From: Acinetobacter piscicola
GTDB taxonomy: Bacteria > Pseudomonadota > Gammaproteobacteria > Pseudomonadales > Moraxellaceae
Direction: 5' to 3'
DNA length: 64,000 bases
Assembly (NCBI RefSeq): GCF_015218165.1
Contig: NZ_CP048659.1
Location: 3,596,001 to 3,660,000, forward strand
Shown: positions 37,722-47,178 of the stretch, in pieces
Numbering within the stretch: position 1 is the stretch's first letter
Layout: the number at the start of each line of letters is the position of its first letter
Made by a program: the position numbers and the translations under genes
Notes under the pieces: model-generated
The model's database searches: none
What the model was told of the DNA's origin: nothing
The model's input: only the letters and a program-made list of their open reading frames with translations

Positions 37722-38636
37722 ATGAAGATTAATCCGTTAATGAAACAATTCATCACAGAAACTATTTTAAAGACCAGTTTTAAAATGCCTAGTCGCTTAA
37801 ATCTCCCACCGACTGCTGTACGTTTTGCTCTCGAACAACTGACACGTGTTTTTCCTCAACCCAAAGGCGTGGTTTTGCGCTCTTTGCGTATTGCAGGTAT
37901 ACATGCTGAAGAAATAAAGCCACAAGCTTCAACCACGCAGATGATTTTTCACATTCATGGTGGTGCTTTTTTCGTTGGTTCACTCAAAACACATCGGGCT
38001 TTTTTATCTGAAATTGCACTTCGCACACAAATGCAAGTCTTACATGTGGACTATCCTTTAGCGCCTGATCACCCGTATCCTGAAGCAAGCGATGCGATTT
38101 ATGATATTTATCAAATGCTTATGGATCAAGGTGTACAAGCCAAAGATATTATTGTTTCAGGTGATTCTTGCGGTGCAAATTTAGCTTTAGCACTCGCATT
38201 AAAACTAAAAAAAGACGATCCCGAACATCTACCCAGTGGCTTAATTTTAATGTCACCTTTTTTAGACTTAACATTAACCAGTGAATCTTTACGTTATAAT
38301 CAAAAACATGATGCTTTACTTTCTGTAGAAGCCTTAGAAACGGGGATTAGTTATTATGTTCCACAAGGTATAGATGCTTCTATTCCTGAAATTTCACCTA
38401 TTTTTGGTGATTTTAAAGGTCTCCCTCCTACACTTGTACAAGTGGGTTCAAAAGAAATCTTAATGGATGATGCAATCCGTTTCGAGAAAAAAGCTAAAAA
38501 AGCCGATGTAGATGTCACCTATAAACTCTATACAGGGATGTGGCATAACTTTCAAATGTTTAGTCCATGGTTTGATGAAGCAAAAAAAGCACTTGCCGAT
38601 ATTGCTGACTTTGCCCATCGACTTGATCAAAGCTAA
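37722..38636 (+). CDS. Alpha/beta hydrolase, hormone-sensitive-lipase (family IV) esterase
   Basis: 304 residues from the ATG at 37722, with GGAAAAAG upstream; an in-frame ATG 54 bp earlier is less likely. The HSL oxyanion motif HGG (FHIHGGAFFVG) and nucleophile GDSCG mark a bacterial family IV esterase. The catalytic His lies in GMWHNFQMF near the C-terminus. It probably hydrolyses short-chain carboxylic esters in the cytoplasm. The natural substrate is unknown. Confidence 0.92.
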   Translation: MKINPLMKQFITETILKTSFKMPSRLNLPPTAVRFALEQLTRVFPQPKGVVLRSLRIAGIHAEEIKPQASTTQMIFHIHGGAFFVGSLKTHRAFLSEIALRTQMQVLHVDYPLAPDHPYPEASDAIYDIYQMLMDQGVQAKDIIVSGDSCGANLALALALKLKKDDPEHLPSGLILMSPFLDLTLTSESLRYNQKHDALLSVEALETGISYYVPQGIDASIPEISPIFGDFKGLPPTLVQVGSKEILMDDAIRFEKKAKKADVDVTYKLYTGMWHNFQMFSPWFDEAKKALADIADFAHRLDQS

Positions 38637-38654
38637 TCACGTTGTAAAAAATAT

Positions 38655-38702
38655 TAAGCAGTCAGTTAGCAATAGCTGCTCACTGCTTATATCGCATTTT
38701 TA
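38655..38702 (+). terminator. Terminator-like hairpin after the esterase
   Basis: AAGCAGT pairs with ACTGCTT across a 17-nt loop; the T run follows only after ATATCGCA, so it is a weak candidate. The rest of the 323-bp gap up to 38959 is AT-rich with nothing else visible. Confidence 0.4.
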
Positions 38703-38959
38703 GACATAATTTTAAATAAAAAAATATTTAGAAAATAATCATTTAGGTTTATAATTTTATAACACATAATTTATGCATTATTTTTCTTTTCAATCTATTT
38801 AAAATTGGCTCAGAATCGATATAAAAATATATCTTGAGTCAATTTAGTAAAAGATTAACTTAAAATGCTCCCGTAAAAAATACCGTGTTTTTTATTAAAA
38901 TATTCTATATTTTAGAGTATGTATAAAAAATACATAAATAATGATTTAAGCTAACTCCC

Positions 38960-40147
38960 ATGAATAATTTAGCAAAAAAAATGATCAATTATATACAATC
39001 TAACATTATTATGAGTTGGTCTACTATTCATAAATGTATTTTAGTATTGGTATTGGCTATTTTAATTCATTTACTTTGGATTATGTGGAAAGTTTATATT
39101 TTAATCACACCAACACTGTGGCAATGGTTAAACATTTCATTATTAAAACATCAACTTTCGATTAACATTATTTCTATCATTTGTCTGACTATTTTAATTA
39201 TTATCAGTATTTTTAATCATAAAAAACAATGGGTAAATCATTATTTTAGCTATTTTGTGATTACAACATTTATCTTAATTTTAATATTAGACGGTTATTT
39301 AGTTGGAATCTATAGCCCCGCAACAATATTTACCAGTGTTTGTGTCACAGGTATCGGATTAGTTTTATTTAATCAAAAAATTATTTATTTTAATTTAGTT
39401 TTAGCGACCTCTATTTTTTCCACTCTAATTTATCTGACCACTAAAAATATCATTCCTTATGCACCTATTTTTAGCCATCAACTATTAAATAGTATTCCCT
39501 ATCATAATAGTTTTTGGGTTTATAGCATGATTTATTTCATTATTCCTGTGTTATTTGCAGGTCTATTTTTCTTTGAAATACTGCTCATGCAATGGCGCCA
39601 TAGAGAATCTTTATTTCAACAGATTAGCCAAATCGATCCATTAACAGGGTTATATAATCGACGCTTTTTTGATGATAAAATCAAAGAGCTACAACAACAG
39701 CAGCTTTCTTATCTCATTATTTTACTTGATTTAGACCATTTCAAAGCGATTAATGATCGATATGGGCATCACACAGGTGATTTAGCACTTACACACATTG
39801 CAAAAACGTTATCTGCATCGGTTCGTAAAACGGATATTGTCGCGCGTTATGGTGGTGAGGAATTTATTTTACTTTTACCACAAATTACAGAAACACAAGC
39901 TTTAGAAATCGCAGAAAAGTGTCGAAAAATGATTGCTCACCATCCTTTACAACTCGATGATGGTCAACAGATTTATCTGACGGCTAGTTTTGGTTTAGGC
40001 ATAACTCGCAACTTAGCAAATATTGATCAAGCGATTTATTTAGCAGATCGAGCACTCTATCACGCCAAACAAGCAGGGCGAAATCAAGTACAAATTTATG
40101 ATGGAACAACATTTCAGTCATTCCAACATAAAACGCTCAAACCTTGA
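38960..40147 (+). CDS. Membrane-bound diguanylate cyclase (GGDEF protein)
   Basis: 395 residues. Six hydrophobic helices (about residues 20-215) precede a GGDEF domain starting at DPLTGLYNRR. The active-site motif is GGEEF (298-302), a functional variant. An inhibitory I-site RxxD (RKTD, 289-292) lies exactly five residues before it, so product feedback is expected. It makes c-di-GMP from GTP, controlling surface and biofilm behaviour. The membrane part is not a recognised sensor (MASE-like at best). Codon use and base composition are AT-rich but not alien. Confidence 0.93.
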   Translation: MNNLAKKMINYIQSNIIMSWSTIHKCILVLVLAILIHLLWIMWKVYILITPTLWQWLNISLLKHQLSINIISIICLTILIIISIFNHKKQWVNHYFSYFVITTFILILILDGYLVGIYSPATIFTSVCVTGIGLVLFNQKIIYFNLVLATSIFSTLIYLTTKNIIPYAPIFSHQLLNSIPYHNSFWVYSMIYFIIPVLFAGLFFFEILLMQWRHRESLFQQISQIDPLTGLYNRRFFDDKIKELQQQQLSYLIILLDLDHFKAINDRYGHHTGDLALTHIAKTLSASVRKTDIVARYGGEEFILLLPQITETQALEIAEKCRKMIAHHPLQLDDGQQIYLTASFGLGITRNLANIDQAIYLADRALYHAKQAGRNQVQIYDGTTFQSFQHKTLKP

Positions 40148-40157
40148 ATGCTAAAGT

Positions 40158-41231
40158 TTAAGCGGTCGGATCTTCTGCTAAAGCAGGGTAATCAATATAG
40201 CCTTCTGCTGTTTGTGAGCCAATCATATTTTCAAACACCAGTTCATTCAAAGGTGCATCCAGAAGTAAACGTTCATACAGATCAGGATTTGAAATATAAG
40301 CTTTACCAAAAGACACCGCATCGGCTTTGCCTGAAGCTAAGAGTTCAATGGCATCTGCACGGCTTAATTTCATATTGGCAATATATGGCACGCCACCTGA
40401 ACGTTCTTTCATATAAATGCTGATACTGTCATCTGCTAGATATTCACGGGTAAAGAAGAACGCGATTTTACGTTTACCCAATTCTTCAAGTGCATAGCCA
40501 AAGGTTTCACGTGGATCAGCATCCCCCATGTCATGTTCATCGCCACGAGGTGCCAAATGCACACCCACACGACCCGCCCCCCAAACTTCGATCAAGGCAT
40601 CGGTCACTTCAAGCAATAGACGGGCACGGTTTTCCACAGAGCCACCGTATTCATCATCACGCTGATTGGTTTTGCTCTGTAAAAACTGATCGATCAAATA
40701 ACCATTGGCAGCATGGAGTTCAACACCATCAAAACCTGCGTCTTTGGCACGGATTGCAGCCTGTTTATATTGTTCAACAATGCTTTTAATTTCTGAAATT
40801 TCTAATGCACGAGGAACAATATATTCACGTTTTGGACGTAGTAAACTGACTTGCCCTGCTTGCTGTACTGCACTTGCCGAAACAGGGGTTTCACCATTCA
40901 ATAAATCTGGGTGTGATACTCGTCCAACATGCCAAAGTTGAGCAACAATCAAACCACCTTTGTCATGTACTGCCTGCGTGGTTAGCTTCCAGCCTTCCAC
41001 CTGAGCATCGGTGAATAATCCCGGCGTGTTTAAATAACCATTGGCTTGTTCAGAAATAACCGTCGCTTCAGAAATGATTAAACCTGCACTGGCTCTTTGA
41101 GCATAGTACTCTGCCATCATTGCCGTAGGAACACGGTCTATGGTCGCGCGACTACGGGTTAAAGGTGCCATGATGACACGGTTTTTAAGGTGTAAATCAC
41201 CTAAAATAAGCGGAGAATTCAGTTCAGCCAT
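40158..41231 (-). CDS. nemA: Old yellow enzyme family alkene reductase (NemA-like)
   Basis: 357 residues from the ATG at 41231 (MAELNSPLI), with GAGG upstream; a start 21 bp earlier overlaps that site. FMN-dependent OYE features: MAPLTRSRA near the N-terminus, the HAANGYLIDQFL substrate-binding His-Asn pair, and VSFGKAYISNPDL. Such enzymes reduce activated alkenes, N-ethylmaleimide and nitro compounds with NAD(P)H. It lies 50 bp after an arsR-like gene with three cysteines, a likely electrophile-responsive operon. Confidence 0.93.
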   Translation of the reverse strand: MAELNSPLILGDLHLKNRVIMAPLTRSRATIDRVPTAMMAEYYAQRASAGLIISEATVISEQANGYLNTPGLFTDAQVEGWKLTTQAVHDKGGLIVAQLWHVGRVSHPDLLNGETPVSASAVQQAGQVSLLRPKREYIVPRALEISEIKSIVEQYKQAAIRAKDAGFDGVELHAANGYLIDQFLQSKTNQRDDEYGGSVENRARLLLEVTDALIEVWGAGRVGVHLAPRGDEHDMGDADPRETFGYALEELGKRKIAFFFTREYLADDSISIYMKERSGGVPYIANMKLSRADAIELLASGKADAVSFGKAYISNPDLYERLLLDAPLNELVFENMIGSQTAEGYIDYPALAEDPTA

Positions 41232-41281
41232 TTTTGCCTCATTCAGCACCAAAGAGAGAGAATCTCAGCATCTGCTGAGTC

Positions 41282-41581
41282 TTACAGTGCTTGCTGTAAA
41301 TGTTCAATATATTGCTGAATAAGAGCTTCATTGCGGGAAAAATAAGACCATTGACCATATTTTTCAGCCTGAATTAGACCTGACTGTTGTAACACAGACA
41401 AATGATTTGACATGGTGGATTGTGAGACCTTACCGAGTTTTTCGATATTCCCTGCACAGACCCCACGACTAAAGCCTCCGCACTGTTCTTCGCACAGATA
41501 TTGCTGCGGGTTTTTCAACCACGCCAAGATCTGCCGTCGAGTCGGATTTGCCAAAGCTTTAGAAATTAAATCAATATCCAT
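41282..41581 (-). CDS. ArsR-family regulator with an N-terminal cysteine cluster
   Basis: 99 residues. The winged helix (KVSQSTMSNHLSVLQQSGLIQAEKYGQWSYF) is typical of ArsR/SmtB repressors. C30, C34 and C42 (LCEEQC...VC) precede the recognition helix and could sense a metal(loid), oxidant or electrophile. It is first in an operon with nemA and probably represses it from the large dyad at 41645-41694. E. coli nemA is instead controlled by a TetR protein, NemR, also through cysteines. Confidence 0.9.
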   Translation of the reverse strand: MDIDLISKALANPTRRQILAWLKNPQQYLCEEQCGGFSRGVCAGNIEKLGKVSQSTMSNHLSVLQQSGLIQAEKYGQWSYFSRNEALIQQYIEHLQQAL

Positions 41582-41644
41582 ACTTAGAACTCGTATCAGA
41601 CATATTCAAATGCACAACAAAGCATTACCCAGCATCGTTAAACT

Positions 41645-41694
41645 CAATATATCGTATTTTTTCGATTTTAATATCGATTATTTTAGATATATTG
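41645..41694. promoter_or_regulatory. Concentric dyads before arsR-nemA
   Basis: CAATATATC (41645-41653) is complementary to GATATATTG (41686-41694). Inside, TCGAT (41662-41666) is complementary to ATCGA (41673-41677). Both dyads have the same centre (41669.5). It is 64 bp upstream of the arsR start, where an autoregulatory operator is expected. Confidence 0.6.
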
Positions 41695-41743
41695 TAAACA
41701 TGCAGATAATGCTTTGCTTTTTATAAAAATTTAATTTCAGCGA

Positions 41744-42839
41744 TTAAAGCCCTTGCTTTAAGCTCGCCTCAATAAATTTATCCAGATCACCATCAAGAAC
41801 CGCACCTGTGTTGGAATTTTCCACGCCTGTACGCAAGTCTTTAATACGTGAATCATCCAATACATACGAACGAATCTGGCTGCCCCAACCAATATCAGAC
41901 TTAGAGTCTTCAAGTGCCTGTGCTGCCTCGTTACGTTTACTCATTTCCAGTTCATACAATTTTGCACGTAACTGTTTCCATGCATGGTCACGGTTGGCAT
42001 GTTGTGAACGTTGGTTCTGACATGCAACCACAATACCTGTTGGTGCATGTGTTAAACGTACCGCAGAGTCAGTTTTGTTAATGTGCTGACCACCTGCACC
42101 TGATGCACGGTAGGTATCTGTGCGAACATCGGCAGGGTTAATATCAATTTCAATATTGTCATCGACTTCAGGTGAAACGAATACTGCTGAGAATGAAGTA
42201 TGACGACGGTTACCCGAGTCAAAAGGTGACTTACGCACTAAACGATGTACACCAGATTCGGTACGTAACCAACCATAAGCATACTCACCTTCCACACGAA
42301 TGGTTGCAGATTTAATCCCTGCTACATCGCCATCCGATTCTTCCATCAGTTCGGCTTTAAAGCCATGACGTTCAATCCAACGCATATACATACGTAGTAA
42401 CATCGAAGCCCAGTCCTGTGCTTCTGTACCGCCAGAACCTGCCTGAATTTCCACATAACATGGGTTCGGGTCCATTGGGTTACTAAACATACGACGGAAC
42501 TCAAGCTTCGCCAATTCAGCTTCTGCTGTGTCTAACTCTGCTTGTACATCGACCAATAAACTTTCATCATCCGCTTCAACAGCCAAGTCTAAAAGTGCTT
42601 GAGCATCTTCAATTTGTGTGGCTAAACCTTCTAAAACGTTGAGTACGTTTTCAAGTTCACCTTTTTCTTTAGCCATCGCCTGTGCACGGCTTTGGTCATT
42701 CCAAATGGCAGGATCTTCTAACTCGCGGAGAACCTCTTCTAAACGCTCTTTCTTTAGATCGTAGTCAAAGATACCCCCGTAGTGTAAGACCACGGTCATT
42801 TAAGTCTTTTAATTGGTTTAGAAATGGATTTATTTCCAC
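41744..42839 (-). CDS. prfB: Peptide chain release factor 2, with programmed +1 frameshift
   Basis: The zero frame starts at GTG 42839 (AGGA upstream) and reads [15 protein letters not shown]... to LRGYL, then an in-frame TGA at 42765-42767 (codon 25). The site GGGGGTATCTTTGAC is the conserved slip sequence: an internal Shine-Dalgarno, then CTT TGA C. A +1 shift gives [12 protein letters not shown] and a full product of about 364 residues. RF2 reads UGA and UAA; its low level lets the ribosome shift, an autoregulatory loop. The GGQ motif (SGAGGQHIN) and SPF anticodon-like tripeptide are present. Annotating only 41744-42799 would give a false N-terminus. Confidence 0.96.
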
Positions 42840-43203
42840 GAGTGCTATCCTATGTATCAAAATTTATTCGGGGGCATTCTATCACAGAGCATATAAACAT
42901 GAAAAAATGCTTTTATTTTTAGAATAAATTGCTTGTTTCAGCTATAAAATATTGCCTACTTTTACGCGGTATACTGAGGTCAATTGAGCAATTAAATTTC
43001 ACAATATTTTGGCAAAATGACAACGGCTAAAAAATGTATTGTTACATATTTTGTTTAACTTTTAATCAAAATTTAAGATTACACACATTTTCTACATAGT
43101 TTTAATAAAACAAAACATAAATATATATAATTGAAAATAAATAATTTAATTGTTGAATTTTACATTAATTTACCAACATTACAGTTCTGTTACTTTGCAA
43201 TGA
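42840..43203. other. Non-coding gap between prfB and a porin-like gene
   Basis: AT-rich with no credible ORF. Apart from the prfB ribosome site at its left edge and the promoter listed next, no defined element is seen. Confidence 0.4.
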
Positions 43204-43231
43204 TTGACGCATTTATTATTTCCCTTAGACT
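43204..43231 (+). promoter_or_regulatory. Probable promoter of the porin-like gene
   Basis: TTGACG (43204-43209), a 16-nt spacer and TAGACT (43226-43231) predict a start near 43238 and a leader of about 56 nt. Confidence 0.5.
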
Positions 43232-43293
43232 GAACTTGTAACAAAAGATTTAAAACGATGAAACTATATTTCTTTCAGAGGGGAGAAGAATCC

Positions 43294-44064
43294 ATGAAAA
43301 AATTAGCAATCGCTTCAGCAATCGCACTTTCAGCGATCGCAGTTTCAGGCACTGCAAATGCTTATCAAGCAGAAGTAGGCGGTTCTTATACTTATACTGA
43401 TTGGGATGATTTTGATGCAACACATCAATTCGGTGTAGATGGAACTTACTACTTTAACCCAGTACAAACACGTAATGCTCCTTTAAATGAAGCAGCCTTC
43501 CTTGACCGTGCAAGTAATGTAAAAGCACATGTAAATTATGCCGACAATGATGGCATCAAAGATTCACAATATGGTGCAGGCGTTGAGTACTTCGTACCAG
43601 GTAGTGACTTTTATTTAAGTGGTAATGTTGGTCGTGACGATCTTGAAGTCGACAACACCAATATTGACAGAAAAGTAACAACATACGGTGCTGAAGTTGG
43701 TTATTTACCTGCGCCAGGTTTATTACTTGCTCTAGGTTTAACAGGCTATGATGAAAAAGATGGTGACGACGGCGTAGACCCAACTGTACGTGCAAAATAT
43801 GTCACTCAAGTTGGTCAATACGATGCGAACTTCGAAGCATATGGTGCATTTGGTGACTTAGATGAATATAAAGTACGTGGCGATTTATATTTAGATAAAA
43901 CATTAAGTGTTGGTGCTGATTACTACAACAATGACTTAACTGAACGTGATGAATTTGGTATTTCTGCGAAGAAATTCTTAAATCAAAATGTTAGCGTGGA
44001 AGGTCGTGTAGGCTTCGGTGATGACTACAATACTTATGGCGTACGTGCAGGCTATCGTTTCTAA
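43294..44064 (+). CDS. Putative outer-membrane porin related to Omp33-36
   Basis: 256 residues from the ATG at 43294, with GGGGAG upstream. The signal peptide is cut after ANA (residue 23). The mature start YQAEVGGSYTYTD and the block GTYYFNPVQTRNAPLNEAAFLDRASNV mirror Omp33-36 (YQFEV..., GTYYLKNVDASKGPLAEAAFL...), and the chain ends in YRF. It is very acidic. It is a beta-barrel paralogue of the porin at 20633, smaller and diverged; its solute is unknown. Confidence 0.85.
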   Translation: MKKLAIASAIALSAIAVSGTANAYQAEVGGSYTYTDWDDFDATHQFGVDGTYYFNPVQTRNAPLNEAAFLDRASNVKAHVNYADNDGIKDSQYGAGVEYFVPGSDFYLSGNVGRDDLEVDNTNIDRKVTTYGAEVGYLPAPGLLLALGLTGYDEKDGDDGVDPTVRAKYVTQVGQYDANFEAYGAFGDLDEYKVRGDLYLDKTLSVGADYYNNDLTERDEFGISAKKFLNQNVSVEGRVGFGDDYNTYGVRAGYRF

Positions 44065-44087
44065 GATTAAACGAGCTTAGCAAAACA

Positions 44088-44117
44088 AAAAACCGCTCAA
44101 CTTTGAGCGGTTTTTTC
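44088..44117. terminator. Bidirectional terminator
   Basis: CCGCTCAA (44093-44100) pairs with TTGAGCGG (44103-44110), with A-rich and T-rich flanks. It serves the convergent porin-like and recJ genes. Confidence 0.88.
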
Positions 44118-44136
44118 ATGGAAATGGAAAAATAGC

Positions 44137-45849
44137 TTACTGTTGTAAATGCAACATTCTCAGTTGCACACTAACATTGCCATTGAACTGATTTTTATCT
44201 AATTCATAAACCAAATGTACCTGTGGTTTCGCAGGGTCAAAATCAAAGCGATCTGCAACATTAAATGCTATTGCATCTACAGATTGCCCATTGCCCAGTG
44301 CCAATTTCAATTTTAAATGCACGTCTTTCAGCCAACGATGTTCTAATACCTGAAAATGCCCTTCAAATACAGGTGCAGGGAATTTTTGCCCCCAAGGGCC
44401 TAAATTTTCAATGGTATTCACGGTCGTCAGTTGAATCTCATGCAATGGTAATTCGCCATCTGTCCATAACGTTGCTTGAAATAACTCATCCTCAGATTGG
44501 GCAATCAATTCAGTAAAAATCTGCTTAAATTCTTCAAAGTGCTGCTTTTTGATGGTTAAGCCTGCCGCTGCTGCATGCCCACCAAAGAAACTGACCAAGT
44601 GAGGGTGCTGCTCCGCCACTTTTTCAATGCAATCGCGAATATGGATCCCTTCAATGGAACGAGCTGAACCTTTGATATGAATACCATCTTTATCCGCAGC
44701 AAAGACGATACTCGGGCGATGAAACTGTTCTTTTAAACGTCCCGCAACAATGCCGATCACGCCTTGATGCCAATCTTCATCAAACATCACCAAGGCGGCA
44801 GGTAAATGATTTTGATCTAATTGTAATTTCTCCATCTCAAGCAAAGCTTCCTGCTTCATTTGCGATTCAATTTGACGGCGTTCCAAATTTAAATCATTGA
44901 GTTGGCGTGCTAAGGCATAGGCTTTTTGTGCATCGGTTGCCAACAGGCATTCAATGCCAATATCCATCGTGTCCATACGCCCTGCAGCATTAATCCGAGG
45001 ACCGAGTACAAAACCTAAATCTGAGGCTTTTAACTCTGCGGGTTCACGCCCTGCGATATCGAGCAATGCACTGATGCCAACACGGCATTGATTTTGTTGA
45101 ATGCGTTTTAAACCTGCATCTACCAAAATGCGATTGTTATAGTCTAAACTTGCCACATCCGCATAGGTTCCCAATGCCACTAAGTCTAAATACTGTGCCA
45201 TCTTCGCAGCCGACTTTCCTTGTTTGCCACGATAACTACTTAGATTGGCAAGCAAATAAAAGGCAACACCAACCCCTGCTAATGCCTTACTTGGAAAATC
45301 ACAGCCCAACTGATTTGGGTTCACAACAGCCTCAGCTTTTGGTGTTTCTTTAGTGGTTAAATGATGGTCGGTAATAATCACTTGCATCGCATGTGACTGT
45401 GCCTGTTCCACCCCTGCATGACTTGAAATGCCATTGTCCACAGTAATCAATAGGTCAGGTTGAAAACTTTCAAAAGCCAAATCGGCAATTTTAGGTGTTA
45501 AGCCATAACCATATTTAAAACGATCAGGCACCAGATAATGCACATCCGCACCCATTTCGGTCAGTGCTAAAATCATCAATGCGGTACTGGTTGCACCATC
45601 AGCATCGTAGTCACCCACAATCACAATTTTTTGATGTTCATCTATCGCACGGTCAATGATCTCGATGGCTTGATCAAGACCTTTCAAGGTTGGCGCAAGT
45701 AAGTATTTCAGTTTTAAATCGAGTTCTTGCTCAGACTGCACACCACGTCTTGCTAAAATTTCAGCAGCGAAATGTGGCAATTGCGGAAAAACATCAGGAG
45801 AGCTTAACAAGGGTCGTTGTCGAATTTTAATTTTATTCACTGCATTCAC
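44137..45849 (-). CDS. recJ: Single-stranded-DNA-specific exonuclease RecJ
   Basis: 570 residues. DHH-family metal motifs are clear: GDYDADG (79-85), D138 in VDNG and DHH at 161-163, plus the C-terminal DHHA1 motif FFGGHAAAAG. RecJ degrades ssDNA 5' to 3' in recombination and mismatch repair. The start at 45849 is GTG; no ATG lies close in frame, and a second GTG three codons later is possible. Monocistronic here. Confidence 0.95.
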   Translation of the reverse strand: MNAVNKIKIRQRPLLSSPDVFPQLPHFAAEILARRGVQSEQELDLKLKYLLAPTLKGLDQAIEIIDRAIDEHQKIVIVGDYDADGATSTALMILALTEMGADVHYLVPDRFKYGYGLTPKIADLAFESFQPDLLITVDNGISSHAGVEQAQSHAMQVIITDHHLTTKETPKAEAVVNPNQLGCDFPSKALAGVGVAFYLLANLSSYRGKQGKSAAKMAQYLDLVALGTYADVASLDYNNRILVDAGLKRIQQNQCRVGISALLDIAGREPAELKASDLGFVLGPRINAAGRMDTMDIGIECLLATDAQKAYALARQLNDLNLERRQIESQMKQEALLEMEKLQLDQNHLPAALVMFDEDWHQGVIGIVAGRLKEQFHRPSIVFAADKDGIHIKGSARSIEGIHIRDCIEKVAEQHPHLVSFFGGHAAAAGLTIKKQHFEEFKQIFTELIAQSEDELFQATLWTDGELPLHEIQLTTVNTIENLGPWGQKFPAPVFEGHFQVLEHRWLKDVHLKLKLALGNGQSVDAIAFNVADRFDFDPAKPQVHLVYELDKNQFNGNVSVQLRMLHLQQ

Positions 45850-46037
45850 ATGTCATATCAATTAAATAGGATTATAAAGAGTTCCTTTTTCATTCAGCAA
45901 GCATAGGATTTTTGCAGCATGTCCAATATAACAATCAGCTTTTGAGTGCTTGTTTAGACCTTAAATAATTCAGTCATTTAGCTTAAAATACCAACAAATT
46001 TATACACCATAATCAATTCAACTTTTATAATGAGGAT

Positions 46038-46418
46038 ATGATGAAAAAAATTCTTTTGGCATTTGGACTATTCAGCCTACAACATGCATATGCTTTACCT
46101 AGCACAATGACTGAAGAGGTCTATTTAAAATCATTTGCTTGTGGTTCAGATAGTTGTTATTTATCTATGGAAATTGCCAATGTAGACAATGTAGACAATG
46201 TAGACAATGTTCACCTTTCAACTTTCTGTGGCGACCGTCAATATTGCACGCAATACCATCAAGCATATGAAAATATGATGCAACACCTTGCTGAAGATGA
46301 ATATCAGGAATATGAACTGAATGACCGTAAAGCACGTGTCAATCTTAAATTAGTGGATAATCCTTATTCAGGACAAAAAATTTATGAAACTCAAAGTATT
46401 GTGTATTTAAAAAATTAA
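46038..46418 (+). CDS. Small secreted hypothetical protein with NVD repeats
   Basis: 126 residues. Signal peptide MMKKILLAFGLFSLQHAYA (cut near residue 19-20). Four cysteines (CGSDSC, FCGDRQYC) suggest two disulfides in the periplasm. A tandem 9-bp repeat encodes NVD three times plus a partial unit (residues 48-57). No family is recognised. GAGG precedes the ATG. Confidence 0.8.
   Translation: MMKKILLAFGLFSLQHAYALPSTMTEEVYLKSFACGSDSCYLSMEIANVDNVDNVDNVHLSTFCGDRQYCTQYHQAYENMMQHLAEDEYQEYELNDRKARVNLKLVDNPYSGQKIYETQSIVYLKN
46179..46205 (+). repeat. In-frame 9-bp tandem repeat
   Basis: Three exact copies of AATGTAGAC, followed by AATGT, aligned with the codons (Asn-Val-Asp). Copy-number change would keep the reading frame. 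Confidence 0.95.
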
Positions 46419-46429
46419 ATCTTAAAATA

Positions 46430-46457
46430 AAAAGAGATCACAAACGATCTCTTTTCA
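46430..46457. terminator. Bidirectional terminator
   Basis: AAAAGAGATC (46430-46439) pairs perfectly with GATCTCTTTT (46446-46455), between convergent genes. Confidence 0.75.
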
Positions 46458-46501
46458 TCATTACATATAGCTTAATACAAAGCATTGATCTTCATCATAT
46501 T

Positions 46502-47158
46502 TTAAGGCATTAACCGTCGAATCTGCCAAGCTGCATCCACTTTTTCATAGCTTAGACGATCATGTAAACGGTTCGGACGACCTTGCCAAAATTCATAATG
46601 TTGTGGTTCTAAACGATAACCACCCCAAAATTCAGGTTTATTCAGCTCAGACTGTTGCTCAACTCGATCATGCAATGCTTGAAAACGTTGTTGTAGTAAT
46701 TCACGACTTTCGATCACACCACTTTGTGGTGTACTGATATGCGCTGCAATTTGGCTATCACGTGGACGCTTATGATAATAATCGGTGGACTCTTCAAGTG
46801 AAATCTTCGTGACATAACCACCAATCCGCACCTGACGCTCTAATTCAGCCCAATAAAATAAAATTTCTGCATAAGGATTAGCAGCTAAATCTAAACCTTT
46901 TTGACTGTCATAGTTGGTATAAAAATCATAACCTGCTTCCGTTGCACCACGCAGTAGCACAGTACGCACATGCGGACGACCTTTATCATCCGCAGTCGCC
47001 AAAGACATAGCATAAGGTTCATGTAATTTTGCAGTTAAAGCCAGATTGAACCAATTCAGAAATTGTTCATGTGGATTTGTATCCACTTGATCTTCATGCA
47101 GTTCACCCTTTTCATAAGTCAGACGTAGCTCACTTAAATCTTTAATGACATCACTCAT
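46502..47158 (-). CDS. pdxH: Pyridoxamine 5'-phosphate oxidase
   Basis: 218 residues, the E. coli PdxH length. FMN- and PLP-binding segments include MSLATADDKGRPHVRTVLLRG, YTNYDSQKG and the C-terminal WQGRPNRLHDR. It oxidises PNP and PMP to pyridoxal 5'-phosphate. It starts 20 bp after glmM on the same strand, so the two are likely co-transcribed. Confidence 0.96.
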   Translation of the reverse strand: MSDVIKDLSELRLTYEKGELHEDQVDTNPHEQFLNWFNLALTAKLHEPYAMSLATADDKGRPHVRTVLLRGATEAGYDFYTNYDSQKGLDLAANPYAEILFYWAELERQVRIGGYVTKISLEESTDYYHKRPRDSQIAAHISTPQSGVIESRELLQQRFQALHDRVEQQSELNKPEFWGGYRLEPQHYEFWQGRPNRLHDRLSYEKVDAAWQIRRLMP

Positions 47159-47178
47159 GTACCTTATCCCCTTAACTT

